NCBI GenBank assembly: GCA_964059195.1
Contig: CAXKWD010000009.1
Coordinates: 149,415,890 to 149,479,889, forward strand
DNA from: Ectobius pallidus
Taxonomy: Eukaryota; Arthropoda; Insecta; Blattodea; Ectobiidae
Reading direction: 5' to 3'
DNA: 64,000 nt
This document shows positions 35,685 through 46,235 of this stretch, piece after piece; positions within the stretch are counted from its first letter, which is position 1, and every line of letters begins with the position of its first letter. The notes beneath the pieces are model-generated. The model saw nothing but the letters and a program-made list of their open reading frames with translations, did not search any database and was not told the DNA's origin. The translations under genes and the position numbers were made by a program.

Positions 35685-35731
35685 CTCTGCTGATGATGCA
35701 GGAACACCACCTGCGAAACGGCCGTCCAGGA
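35685..35731 (+). ncRNA. Hammerhead ribozyme (plus arm)
   Basis: The core elements are in order: CTGATGA (35690-35696); stem II GCAGG/CCTGC with a 7-nt loop; GAAA (35715-35718); a minimal stem III CGGCCG; cleavage triplet GTC (35724-35726). Stem I is TCTG with CAGG, including one G-U pair. Very short stem III type I hammerheads are known from Penelope-like elements and schistosome SM-alpha repeats. Self-cleavage is predicted after C35726. Confidence 0.8.
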
Positions 35732-35832
35732 AGTTTACTAAGGTAAAATAAAGTGCGTTTAAAAAGTGTTTTTATCCAACTATTTGTTACACAACGCTAA
35801 AGTCGGACACAAGAATGAATAAATTACTTATA

Positions 35833-36520
35833 CTACATTGGAAACATTGCGCAATGATAAACTTTGTTTCTTTATTTCTATATTCTTCTGCCCTTGTATG
35901 AACTGAAGTAACTTTCGATTTAGGCATGATTAGAGTTAATGTTCAAATATAATGACGAGAAATATTATCGTAATTTCTACGATAGCCATTTGCAAACAGA
36001 AGTGCCAACCATACCACTGTGTATAAAAGACGAAATCTGTTGAATACAAGTAACAAACATTCTACACTCTTCTGCTGTAATCGATCATAGGCATCGCTAA
36101 CTTGCCAAAGACATAGCAGGAAAGGAGTGTACTAAACAGTAAAATCCAGTTCACAGAAAATCTTTGCTTAAATTTTGCAATTTTTGTAATCTATCACAAA
36201 TATCGATGTATCGGTAAATCTTCGACAGCCACAGAAACAGCAGAAAAAAAAGCATGATGATAAGAAATAAAAAATACAGTACACCAAAACACAATATTGT
36301 AAATTTAAGGGACATTTTCTTGCTCATTTCTCACTTTATGGACAGAAAGGACATATTTCGCGCTTATAGACACATTTCACGGAATCGAGTAAATTTCGCG
36401 ATATTTCGTGGATTCAATTTGGTTCATATTGGTATTTTAAGCATATAAAAGCTAAATACAGCTAAGGGAGGTTGTTTTATAAAATTTCGCGCTTATCGTT
36501 GTTACCAAAAAATACGGCCC
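35833..36520. other. Unassigned AT-rich DNA
   Basis: Only short frames without recognisable similarity were seen. It may be the remaining part of the minus-strand retrotransposon whose ORF1 starts to its right. Confidence 0.35.
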
Positions 36521-36922
36521 CTATATATAAGAGGAGGTTTCAAATTTACTGTCAAATGTTGAGTTCAGGAAGGCATTTGCTTCCGTATGGTATAAGAACT
36601 TTAACTCCAATTTGTAGCGTCCGATTTTTTGTATGTCTTGAATGTGAATGGTGGTGGTGTTTTCATAGAGAAGCTTGCCCGACTTCATAGGGTGAATTTG
36701 AAAAACTGAGTCTGCTTTTGTCTCTACCACTACTATATAAGGGCTTGAATCCCGATAGGTGTACTGAAATTTGTCCTTTGCAGCAGATGTAGGTAAGATA
36801 AGTGGAGTTGCGTCTTGGACAGACATATTTATATCCTTGTCTGACTTGTTGTGAGTGGGTAAAGGGCTAGGGCCGGTTTCGGCAATTTCCTCATTCGTAG
36901 ACTGTGTTTCCATCGTAGTCAT
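36521..36922 (-). pseudogene. Jockey-type ORF1 (gag-like) N-terminal fragment
   Basis: The 133-residue minus frame starts MTTMETQSTNEE. A low-complexity N-terminus leads to YTYRDSSPYIVVVETK and then IHPMKSGKLLYENTTTI, which resembles the nucleic-acid-binding ORF1 protein of jockey-like elements (IHPMKLGKLL block). The zinc knuckles that should follow are absent, so it is truncated. The sequence from 36923 to about 37215, upstream on the minus strand, looks like its 5' UTR, joining Penelope-like sequence near 37215. Confidence 0.65.
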
Positions 36923-37214
36923 GTCGTAAAATCTTGTGATTACAAAGTGAAGTTCGTGTAAGTCTGGATCCTAGCCGCCCTAAAGGGGGCAGGAATTGAA
37001 ATGACACTGAAGACAAACTATGATAAAGATGGAAAAGTCACACACAAAGAAGTAATAATAATAGCGTTTGTCGCACTAAACTTTTGTTGAATTACTTTTA
37101 CTCGCAGAAAATATCCGCACTGTGTAAGACACAAGAACAAACTGCAAACGTTCACTTAAACTCTGATGAAAGCACGAAAAATGCACATTGAAAAAGATAA
37201 CAATGGTACTTCGG

Positions 37215-37723
37215 CGCCATCTTCGTTTGAATGAATGTTCTTTTCTCCTTGTGTCTAAATTCCTTTTTGTTTGGCCTATATAAAATTTTCCACAATCTTT
37301 CCAATTAATTTTGTAAATTCCAGCTTTTTTGTAATGAGTGACCTTATCTTTCTGGTTGGTTTTTATAAGATTTTTCAAACTGAATTTATTCTGTTGTGCC
37401 AATTTGATGTTTACATTGTTGAAAATCTTCTGAAATCTGTTGTTTGCCCATGGGTGATAGGTGAATCTTTTGTGATTTGTATTTTCTTTTTCATTTATTA
37501 GTGTAGTTGTCTCTTTAACCTTCTTCTGTTTTTTGAATTTCATTACTTTTTTGTCAATCAAATCTTTTTTGAAACCATTCTCTTCTGCAATTTTCACTAT
37601 GTGATTGTACTCTAGTTTATATTCATTTTTGCCCATGGGGATGTTGACCAATCTGTGTGTAAGACTGTTAAATACTACCTGCTTATGAGAAGTGAAGTTT
37701 AGTGTGTATATTTCCGATCTCAA
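37215..37723 (-). pseudogene. Penelope-like ORF: RT end plus GIY-YIG endonuclease start
   Basis: The minus frame keeps the linker after the reverse transcriptase (HRFTYHPWANNRFQ-like region) and then AGIYKINWKDCGKFYIGQTK followed by RRKEH, the start of the GIY-YIG endonuclease domain that characterises canonical Penelope-like elements. Here the motif reads IYKI...FYIG with the conserved Arg present. The frame departs from the family after KEHSF near 37215, where unrelated sequence (probably the jockey 5' end) begins, so the endonuclease is truncated. Confidence 0.8.
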
Positions 37724-38384
37724 TCTTGCTACAGATAGATATCTATGTTTATTTTCATGTATTAAATTTTACAATATATAGCATTATAGCTTTTACACTT
37801 CCTGCAAATTACACTTTTTTGCATCATTCCCTTGAGAAGTGTAAAAAGGTACTAGCTTAAAAGGCCCGGCGTCGCCCAGGTTTTCTATTTTGTAATTGGA
37901 AATTAACTTATGAAGGACTTATTTTTAAATTACAGGTCCTTTTATAGGTATTTATAATTTGAAATAGGAAGAACGACTTATCACACTCAAACTATTCCCT
38001 CAGAAAACGCTTGATATAGTTTTTTATGGCTCATAGAGGATCTAGAATTTTGCATCCCATCGCTTGTACAGTGCACAGCAAGCCTGGTAGAGGTTTAAAT
38101 AAGAAGAAACAGACATTCCGGAACATAAAATTGTATTGTCTTTGCGGAATATTTATTTCTCACTCTCATGTTATCATACAACCGTTTTGGGGATGCAATT
38201 AAAAAGGAATTCAATATCATTTTCATTCTTCCCTCCCCAAAAACCTGCGATGTAATAATACAAGTCACATATTACCATACCGCGTATTGTTTTCTTTATG
38301 TTCAGGGTAGAGAAAGTTATGTAACTGCATTATTTTAGTGGATTTCATTCCTTAATATTTATTTACAACATGAATTATATTGAT

Positions 38385-38620
38385 TTATGTATAGCGTAGA
38401 GCTTTATCACTGGTACTCACTACTAAATTGCGGTATTTTGTTTACCTGTTGGAGCGCTTTCAACCGCATGGAGCGGCCATCTTCAGCAACTGACCGCTCC
38501 ATGCGGTTGAAAGCGCTCAAACAGGTAAACAAAATACCGCAATTTAGTAGTGAGTACCAGTGATAAAGCTCTACGCTATACATAAATCATTAAGATTATC
38601 GCTACAGAATGGACAAAACT
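38385..38620. mobile_element. Penelope-like hairpin insertion, second family
   Basis: An exact 16-bp duplication CATGAATTATATTGAT flanks it (38369-38384, 38621-38636). The uninterrupted target is visible in the sister Helitron at about 53730. The insertion is an inverted repeat of ~95-bp arms around a short loop (about 38476-38493), with a ~30-nt tail. It carries a hammerhead core on the minus strand. Confidence 0.9.
38448..38490 (-). ncRNA. Hammerhead ribozyme, second family
   Basis: On minus: stem I GTTG, CTGAAGA (38480-38486), stem II CCGC/GCGG extended by two G-U pairs with loop TCCAT, GAAA (38458-38461), a short GCGC stem III, TC, and CAAC closing stem I perfectly. The plus-strand arm lacks CTGAAGA because that motif lies in the palindrome's loop. 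Confidence 0.72.
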
Positions 38621-39080
38621 CATGAATTATATTGATAGCTTTTCTAATTCGTGAAAGTCCCACTTCAATTATTTCCAAACCCATCTGAGACCACTGGAAA
38701 CAATATGTTGCCATGCCAACTGTGATTTGGATTTGATAATTCTGTCTAAAAAGGGATTAAGTATTCTCAAAAACATTTGATTTTTGGCATTTAAAATAAA
38801 ACATTTCCAAAATCCTTTCTTAGTGAGCACCTACATTATGAAACGAAGGTACTGTCAAAATTCCAAGTCTCTACCTGTTATAGTTTAGGCTGTACGTTGA
38901 TTCTCTGTCAATCATTCAGTCAGTCATTCAGTCAGTCAGGACAAAGCCTCTTATATGTATATATATATAGAGTAACAGCTTTTACACTTCCTGCCATTTA
39001 CGCTTTCTGCTTCAGTCCCTTGAAAAGTGTAAAAAGGTAATTTTACTGTATTTATATCTGGAAATGTGATATGATTTCAG

Positions 39081-39210
39081 AAACGAGACGGTGAGCTACG
39101 TTCTGTGCAAGCTGTGCCAGGTGACGATGCACTCAACACAGGCTCTGCGCCTCCACTTGCAGACCGCACAACATAAAGACCGTGAGGAGGAACTCAACAA
39201 GACTGAGTGA
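39081..39210 (+). CDS. Terminal exon with U1-type C2H2 zinc finger
   Basis: After the acceptor ATATGATTTCAG the exon encodes NETVSYVLCKLCQVTMHSTQ and on to a TGA stop at 39208-39210. The finger is C-x2-C-x12-H-x5-H, the wider-spaced U1/matrin-like type, often RNA-binding. It is followed by an acidic, basic-mixed tail (KDREEELNK). GC content jumps to about 55% over the exon against AT-rich flanks, supporting real coding sequence. No earlier exon of this gene was identified, and it is not part of the amylase gene. The gene itself is not recognised. Confidence 0.65.
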
Positions 39211-39358
39211 ACACAATTATTATTGTTCCCACCATTATTTTCCTCTGTACAAGACACTCCAAAATACAATGAAATTTTTGGAGATTAACTTAGGTTGCCT
39301 AAAAACAAAAGCTATGATTATTTTAATATGAAAACAATAATACAATGTTAACACATAC

Positions 39359-39720
39359 TATCTTGAAGAACACTAACTACTTTATTCATTACTTACTAGT
39401 AATTACTACGGTTTTCGATAGGACCCTTCCTATCATCGTCAGCTATGTCCAACTGCCGAACTTCCGTCTTGTACCACCTGGTGACGCTGTTATGGTTTCA
39501 CAATTTTCCCAAATAAGGCCTAACTTCGAAATTTTGACATGTCGGAGGAGAATGGGTTAGACCTAATTGGGAAACTCTTTAAACCATAACAGCGTCACCA
39601 GATGGTATAAGACGGAAGTTTGTCAGTTGAACGTAGCTGACGATGATATGGAGGTCTTATCGAAAACCGGATACTAGTAAGTAATGAATATTAACGAAGT
39701 AGTGTGTTTTCCAAGATATT
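39359..39720. mobile_element. Penelope-like inverted repeat, third family
   Basis: The left part (about 39359-39530) and right part (about 39555-39720) are imperfect inverted copies, sharing TTCATTACTTACTAGTA and GGTGACGCTGTTATGGTTT. A hammerhead-like core lies on plus in the right arm: CTGACGA (39637-39643), GAAA (39662-39665) and ATA as a possible cleavage triplet, with only a three-pair stem I. The equivalent minus core in the left arm is more decayed. No target duplication was fixed. Confidence 0.65.
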
Positions 39721-41040
39721 ATGCATTAATATTGTTCTACTTCCCGTTCCAAGTGAATTATATAAAACAATGGTTTTAAAGCGTGCACTGACCTCACTGT
39801 ATGACGCTTCTCTCACGAATATCATTTTTCCTTAATCATCATCTTCATATTCTTTGTAATCCTCTTCTCTTTCTTCCATTTTTTATTTTATTTTTATATT
39901 TTCCCTTATCTTTTATTCTTTCTTCCTATTCTTTTTCTTAAACTTTTCCTTCTTTATCTTCATCTTTTTCATATTCCTCTTTTTTATTTTTAGCTTGTTC
40001 TTTTCCCTCTTCGTCTAATTTGTATTTTTATTTTCTTGTTATTTATTACTCCCTTTTTTCTTCTCTTCCTTTTGTCATTTAAAATTCGTCTTATTTTCCT
40101 TTTTTGCTTTCTGTCTTTCTTATCCTTTCGTTCTGTTTGTTTTCTTCTTCCACTGCTTCAGTTATATTCAATGTTGCTAATACCATAAGAGGTCGCCTGC
40201 TCTAGAGACTGAAGTCAGTCGATGGACCCTGGCAAACTTCATCCAATTTCTACTTCTAGCCAATTTACACTTTTCTCAGATTTTATGTTTTTTCTTGACA
40301 TATCAGTTTATAGCTTGATTTATATAAATGTCGCTTTTTTCACTTACGAAAAACGATTTTACAACTAAGTAACAGAACCCAAATGTCCACTCCTTACATC
40401 TCGGAAGTCGATGTGAGAGAAATCCTCGGTCCATTTATTTTTTTTTCTCCACACAAATAGTGCTTGTGATATAAAGGGAAAAAAACAATCTTTATTTCAT
40501 ACATAAAATATAAAGTATATTTATAAAGGGAAATAAATAATGTCTTATGCATTGGAAAATATTGGTAATATTAGAATATTCTTTTCATGTTAACGTTAAC
40601 GAGCTTTTCTTTCATAGCGAACAACAGTAATTATTGATGCTGAAAGACTATACACTGTTTATGTTTATTTTTATTACTTTGACCATGAAAGTAATTTTTG
40701 CAGGTATTATAGAACAGGAAAAAGATGTCAGTAGATTTTTTTTCCCCTCAGTCAGATATTGACTGTAATGGATGTGTTGATATTTAAAATACATGTTTAA
40801 CAATAAGCTCGATTGACATAGAAGTTTTTTTAATAATGTCGAGACTTCAGTTGAAACCAAACAACGTTCAGTACAAACTTTCATTAAGTATTCTGTTTTA
40901 TAATAAAATAGTTCCTAATAATTCTTTGCCTACTTTAATGTCATTCTGCCCTGTCTACTCCCAGAGAGATGACAGATCATCGAATCACACAGAAAACTAT
41001 GCTATGCTACACTAAAACGTCATCTCCAACAGTGTTTATA
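39721..41040. other. Non-coding stretch with pyrimidine-rich tract
   Basis: From about 39840 to 40160 the plus strand is strongly pyrimidine-rich (TTTTCTTCTTTC-type text). The rest is AT-rich with no recognisable exon. Confidence 0.6.
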
Positions 41041-41051
41041 TGTTCTACGTT

Positions 41052-41480
41052 TCATAAATTGCCATCTGTTGGGATGTTGAAGTTCATGAGATGTTCTTTA
41101 TGCCTGTGGATGAATATCCTCTCCCAAACCGAAAGTTCCTTGTAGCCTTTGACACATTTAATTAATTTTTTGATCCTGATGTCATGACCTTCATTCCAAA
41201 AGTGGGCCGCTACTACGGATTTGTCTGTGTTTTCATGTTTAAGAATTCTCATATGTTCTTTTGTTCTAACCTCTAATTTCCTCTTGGTTTTCCCCACATA
41301 CACATTCTCGCCGTTTCTACAATTGAACACCTCTTAAACTTCGACATCCCAACAGATGAATGTCTGCCAAATGCAGCAAACTTCATCGAGAGGGCAGCAC
41401 AAACATCCAGCCAGCAGTTGATGATTATGAATGACGATGGTCTTCAAAACCATTTCCGGTATTTATACAAAAACTGAAGT
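41052..41480. pseudogene. Penelope-like GIY-YIG endonuclease 3' ends in inverted orientation
   Basis: The minus frame 41052-41330 reads ENVYVGKTKRKLEVRTKEH and then GHDIRIKKL and WERIFIHRHKEH, the GIY-YIG domain from the YVG motif to near the C-terminus (NFNIPTDG). From about 41326 the plus strand encodes a related C-terminus (LLNFDIPTDECLPNAANF). Thus two 3' ends face each other, an arrangement typical of partial inverted Penelope-like insertions. Confidence 0.78.
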
Positions 41481-41722
41481 ATGCGTGCTAGACACAACTA
41501 AATATTATATCCTATACTTACGTGAAATTTAGCTTCAAGACCATCTGAGATTATATTACAATCTTCAGGCATAGTTCCATCAAACTTCATTAGTACTTAA
41601 CCATTTTGGAACTATGTATAAAAGTTTCAAAACAAGTGGCTGGATGTTCCGTGCATCACTGAGGGGTTAATATACGCTCTTGTCCGTTTCTTCAGTTCTC
41701 ACAGTGGAAATATGTATTGTTA

Positions 41723-42407
41723 CTAGCAGATCCTCGCTCCTTTGCCCATGATAATTAATTCGAAGATTAAAAATTAAGAGCAAAATAATTAAAACATTAT
41801 ATTTATTAACACTTGCACACGAAACATTCATAGACCTAAACAATTAAAATTCATAATGAAAAAGCTAAAAAATTCCCCTATGGAGTGCATTCCATGATTA
41901 GAAAGTGTCGCCTGGGAAAAGCGACCTCAGATTACAGAAAACCCCTGCATAGTGAGTGCCATCCAAATCGATCAATGTTTGTCCTTTTAGATCTACATTC
42001 ATTATCCCTCTTCTGTCTATGTCTGCTTGCTTTGACATTATAAACAAATGAATCGACCAGGATGGGCTTACAAGCTTGAAGCGATAGATAATTCCATGCA
42101 ATATGTTGAAAAAATCACAATGCTCTTATTTCTGAGTTATGCCAAAAAAGGACAAAGCCACCTGCAATTGATTTGACATTTGAAACGTATTACTGAAAAC
42201 TGATGCTTCAATAGCACAAAAATTCATGTTTTCTGCCAGTTTTTCACTCATAGCTCACAAACGAAAGCGAAAATTAAAAATCCAGCTTAAAGGTGCCTTT
42301 GCCCACCCTTCAATCCATCTATGTTTAAAATTTCAGATTTCTGCGTTCAGTAGATTTCTCTGGGCGTCACACACAGACAGACAAACACTTCATCTTATTG
42401 CTATAGA
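41723..42407 (-). mobile_element. Helitron related to family B
   Basis: Read on minus it starts TCTATAGCAATAAGATG after A and ends with CTAG (41723-41726) before T. The 5' region shares the CCCAGAGAAATCTACTGAA-type text and inner words with the family B copies at 9258 and 10089, but is more diverged. 685 bp, non-coding. Confidence 0.75.
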
Positions 42408-42679
42408 TATGATACCGTGATATGCGTATGACTGCCCAAATTATAGTGGGACATTTCCAACAAGGCAGTGATGGACAGTTTTTATTTTAAGAAATTATGT
42501 TGTATACACAGAAAAATAGGCTACATTATTGATGACTTAGACTTAATATTAAAAAAATGAAAAACATTGTAAACAATCATGTGATGAGGATAAATTACAT
42601 GTGTAATGATTTGTACATGACTTGTGCTTCTCCACACGATGACTATATACAATTATTATATTTCACATGATTTTCTGAG

Positions 42680-42840
42680 TCATGTTCTAGCACTGATTGC
42701 AAGACGGACTCCATCTTTATTTAGGAGCACAAGTTCGCCCATCAGATTCAGCTGAGCTTCAGAATCCAGTGACGTGAACACGTATTTCTGGAGAATCGTC
42801 GACAGAATTATCTTAAGCTCCAGCATTGCAAACCTTTGGC
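42680..42840 (-). CDS. Cytochrome P450 CYP4-like, last exon
   Basis: This is the C-terminal exon of a microsomal heme-thiolate monooxygenase. It follows a TTTTCCAG acceptor, completes the Gly codon of the heme-binding loop begun in the previous exon, and encodes GQRFAMLELKIILSTILQ and then on to a TGA at 42680-42682. The QRFAMLE stretch is the start of helix L after the cysteine. The phase fits exactly with the exon ending at 44989. The 52 residues after the loop are the usual length for the family's C-terminus, so the gene ends normally. Confidence 0.95.
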
Positions 42841-42949
42841 CTGGAAAAGAGAAAGAACAGCATATTTAGGTCTATCAATTGATGCAACTTTAGAAAGTTT
42901 GTGACCGTTATTTGGTAACAATCAACCAATTTGGTCCAAATCGACTATG

Positions 42950-43750
42950 GTTCATTCTATGTCGTTTGTTTCATAAAAATCTGATAACGTATTAGAGTTA
43001 TTAAGTGCCAGTATGGTACTTTATGAGATTGTGTGGGAGACTGGAAAATGTCTGTCCGTCTGTCTGTCAGTCCATGTGACTGTACACACCATAACTCAAA
43101 TACGCTTTATCAAATTTTCATGAAACTTGGTATATGCATTTATAATGTCCATGTGAAGACGTCTATTAATATTGGATAGAATCGGTTGACCGGTACCGGA
43201 GTGATGCCCAATTTAGTGTCTATTTTATGGTAATACATTTTAAAGAATTTAACAAATGCAAATCTGTTACCCTGACTACATATCGTTTTACACTCTTCAT
43301 ATACGGCTTTGGAATAGTTAGCCATGACACATCCCTTGGCATTTAAGCTGAGACGTACGGTGATACTAACGAAGTAAATTGGAAGATTTGATTATCAAAC
43401 TAGTCAGATGTTTATTTCGTTCACCAAGTTGAATACTGTTATATACAGAAGATACAAACTTTGAAATAATTATGCCTACATACATTAAGTGGAGTTCTTC
43501 GCCAGTGTATTTTGTGAAATGTTTACATATTTGTAGAATGTCTTATATCAGTATAATATGAGTTTGAATTAAGGTTAAGTATCAAACATTAGACCTTTGT
43601 TCTTCCATAAGTCCTGTTAATGAATCGATCTGCAGCTAACTCGGAAATCGATAACAAAAATAACTTATTCTCTGCATATCATAATTGCAATTAACTTTTT
43701 ACTGATTAAACAAAAGCATACCGGCACTTTGTTACATCAGTTTACCTGAT
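42950..43750. repeat. Dispersed repeat, copy 1
   Basis: This shares long similarity with 54460-54962 (phrases TTCATGAAACTTGGTATA-like, CTTTTTACTG and GGCACTTTGTTACATCAG). The left end is also related to 5165-5345. Termini are undefined. It lies in the P450 intron. Confidence 0.7.
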
Positions 43751-43809
43751 TTTATTGTGTATAAAGACGGACATGTGTTTTCCCGTTCAAGTAATCTACA
43801 GTTGTACAA

Positions 43810-44110
43810 GGCAGGTCCATAAAGTAAGTAAGTTTCCTGCAGCTGTTAACAGAAATAAAACACAATTTCAAGGAAATATTTATTGCAACAGACACAGCAA
43901 GTGTTTAGCTATTTTTAAACATATTCGCCACAGGAATTGAAACATTTGTCATACTGTGGCACCAACTATTGAATACCTGTGTCGTAGTAGTCTGCCGCCT
44001 GGGATTTGAACCATTGTGTGACAACCATCTCCGCTTCTCAGTAATTTATTGAGGTGTAGGAAAAGATGGAAATCACTGGGAGCGAGGTCCGGGCTTTAGG
44101 GTGAATGTTT
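43810..44110 (-). pseudogene. Mariner transposase fragment
   Basis: The minus strand reads HSPYSPDLAPSDFHLF-like sequence after minor correction, a mariner catalytic block whose third Asp is conserved. It ends near the plus-strand motif CATAAAGTAAGTAAG. It is related to 30715-31046 and is probably one end of a decayed element. Confidence 0.65.
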
Positions 44111-44272
44111 AAAGTCTTCCCAGCCGAACTTCTGTGGGAGACTAAACTTCAGTACATATGTGGTCTTGTTTCAGGGGAAACTGACAAATTATTTGCAATT
44201 GTTTGTTCATTTATGATTACAAAAGACATTAACAAATTAATTCACCACCACCAGTTTGCACAGGAAATGATA

Positions 44273-44949
44273 CAAGCGCTATTTTTTTTAAACTTTGATG
44301 GGGCATAAAATGAAAACCACAGTGAAAATCAAAACTGTTTTACTTGGAACATTTAGGTACACCTTCTAGCTACTTTTCTACATAGTCATGCTTCGATTGA
44401 GACATTTGTCCTAGCGTGGTACCAACTTTACTATACCCTCTTCATAGAAGCTGCCGTCAGCGTATTGAGATGGGTCTTCACGACATTTTGAAGTGTTTTG
44501 AAATTCTTCATTGGTATGGAAGCCAGATCTTGGGTTTGTTCAGGAAATTATTTTGCGTCCATTGTTTGGATTGTTCTTTTGATTCTGGATTGTCGTAACG
44601 CATCCACATTTCATCCCCATGTCATGTTGTATTTAAAAAACTTGTCCCCGTGCCCCGATAATTTGGCAGCTGAAGAAAGATCTGGGAGGACAGAGCTTCC
44701 AAACCAATGAAGAACTTCAAAACGCATCAAAAAGCCATGAAGACCCTTCTCAATATGCTGGTGGAAAGTTTCTATGAAGAGGGTATTTGAAAGTTGCACC
44801 ATACTATGACAGATGCCTCAATCAAAGTGCGACTATGTAGAGAAGTAGCTAGAAGGTGTACCTAAATGTTCCAAATAAAACAGTTTTGATTTTCAACGTG
44901 TTTTTCATTTTATGCCCCATCGGAGGCTGAAAAAAAAAAATAGCCCTCG
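44273..44949. mobile_element. Palindromic mariner derivative, copy 2
   Basis: TA flanks both ends (44271-44272, 44950-44951); the right end is AATAGCCCTCG. Arms of about 240 bp at each side are inverted copies of the mariner transposase 3' region and UTR, so the two halves converge on a short centre near 44610. It shares this arrangement with 25480-26166. It lies 39 bp from the donor side of the next P450 exon. Confidence 0.8.
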
Positions 44950-44971
44950 TATGTTAGCAGCTAAAGGGTTA

Positions 44972-45181
<210 letters not shown>

Positions 45182-45518
45182 TTACTTATCTGCCGTTTGC
45201 TAGTTATTGCATCGCTCATTATAACTGACTACTTGATTAATACTTTCACTACTATAGCCGTTTATATGCTTCAGCGCACATCATTGCTGGACATGCTATT
45301 TGATGTATGTGTACGCTGGGAGACGCACTGAATGTACGAAATGCTCTGACCCCTACATTCGCCTCTCCCTTTTCCTTCTCCCGGTTTAGTTGCCTCTGCC
45401 TGCTGTTGAATAAGAGCGAGGTAACTTCACATCTCCAGTGCCTCGTTTTGCCACGCCTGACAATAGAAATTTTCCATGAGAGTGATTCAAAGTGTGTCAT
45501 CTTTAGGTTGGACATGGG

Positions 45519-45783
45519 GAAGGAAAGACATATCTCTAAAGTATTGAATGGGAGGCCCGAAGGGAAAAGACCACTTGGAAGACCTAGGCGTAGGTGGGAG
45601 GACAATATTAGGATGGATTTAAGGGAAGTAGGATTTGCGAGGGATGGTTGGATGGAGTTAGCACAGAATAGGGTTGAATGGCAGGCTCAGGGAAGAGCGA
45701 CAATGAACCTCCTGGTACCATAAAATAGATAATATTCCTTTAGCTTGCTTAGGAATTGTCTATTGCCATTGAGTAAGTAAATA
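45519..45783 (+). pseudogene. Non-LTR retrotransposon 3' end, family 1, copy 2
   Basis: The plus strand encodes NGRPEGKRPLGRPRRRWEDN, then FARDGWMELAQNRVEWQ, ending AMNLLVP before TAA. It is the best preserved of the three copies and ends with the shared TTGCCATTGAGTAAGTAAATA-type tail. It is upstream-truncated. Confidence 0.85.
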
Positions 45784-46235
45784 CTATTAGTTTGGTTGCA
45801 ATGGTCTTTCTTGTGTCGCACTGTACTTAGCTCTTTTTAAGGTTATGGACAGTAGGCCTACAAGGAGCATTTTTGCATTGACTTTTTATAATGGATTATT
45901 AAGTTTACTTAGGAAAGAGCTCTGAAAGTCGTGTATACATATAAAAGGTAGAATATTATACATTTCTGAAATATTGTGATGGTCAGCCGCCATTTTGAGG
46001 AAGCAATACCTTGGCGCAAAAGTGGCACAAGTAAGCAGATATGGAACATGTTTGTCCACAGGAGATCCCTACATACAGTACTTTAAAAAAATATATTTAA
46101 AAAATAAGTCCTTTATTACAACCAAATAATCATAGTATGATGAGTGGGGCAACAGTGGAATGATAAATGGCAGGGGAAACGGGAGCATCCGAGGAAACCT
46201 GCCCCGACCACATTTATTTCACCACAAATTCCATT

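Larger units (their letters stand above)
35577..35817. mobile_element. Penelope-like hairpin insertion with two hammerhead ribozymes
   Basis: A 241-bp insertion is flanked by an exact 15-bp duplication AATAAATTACTTATA (35562-35576, 35818-35832). Most of it is a near-perfect palindrome: arms 35574-35678 and 35679-35783, about 105 bp each and overlapping the edge of the duplication. A 34-nt single-copy tail containing AAGTCGGACACAAG follows. Each arm holds a hammerhead ribozyme core. The arm matches the terminal repeat of the Penelope-like element at 18050-20070, which identifies the source. Confidence 0.9.
37852..38970 (-). mobile_element. Family A Helitron carrying a hammerhead hairpin
   Basis: On the minus strand the 3' end (GGGCGACGCCGGGCC...CTAG) is at 37852-37855. 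The 5' end is near 38970, where the leading T seems to be lost (A then CTCTATATATATA). Removing the insertion 38385-38620 and one 16-bp repeat leaves ~867 bp, close to the 831-bp family length. Confidence 0.85.
37788..39039. repeat. 63-bp direct repeats flanking a Helitron
   Basis: Blocks 37788-37851 and 38977-39039 are direct copies (TTTTACACTTCCTGC start, GTGTAAAAAGGTA end), about ten differences apart. The Helitron at 37852-38970 lies between them. Probably it inserted at the junction of an older tandem pair. Confidence 0.75.

Noticed and set aside
41535..41590. Hammerhead core on minus starting CTGAAGA near the Penelope-like ends
   Set aside because: The GAAA element is absent at the expected distance (GAAG occurs instead) and stem I does not pair.
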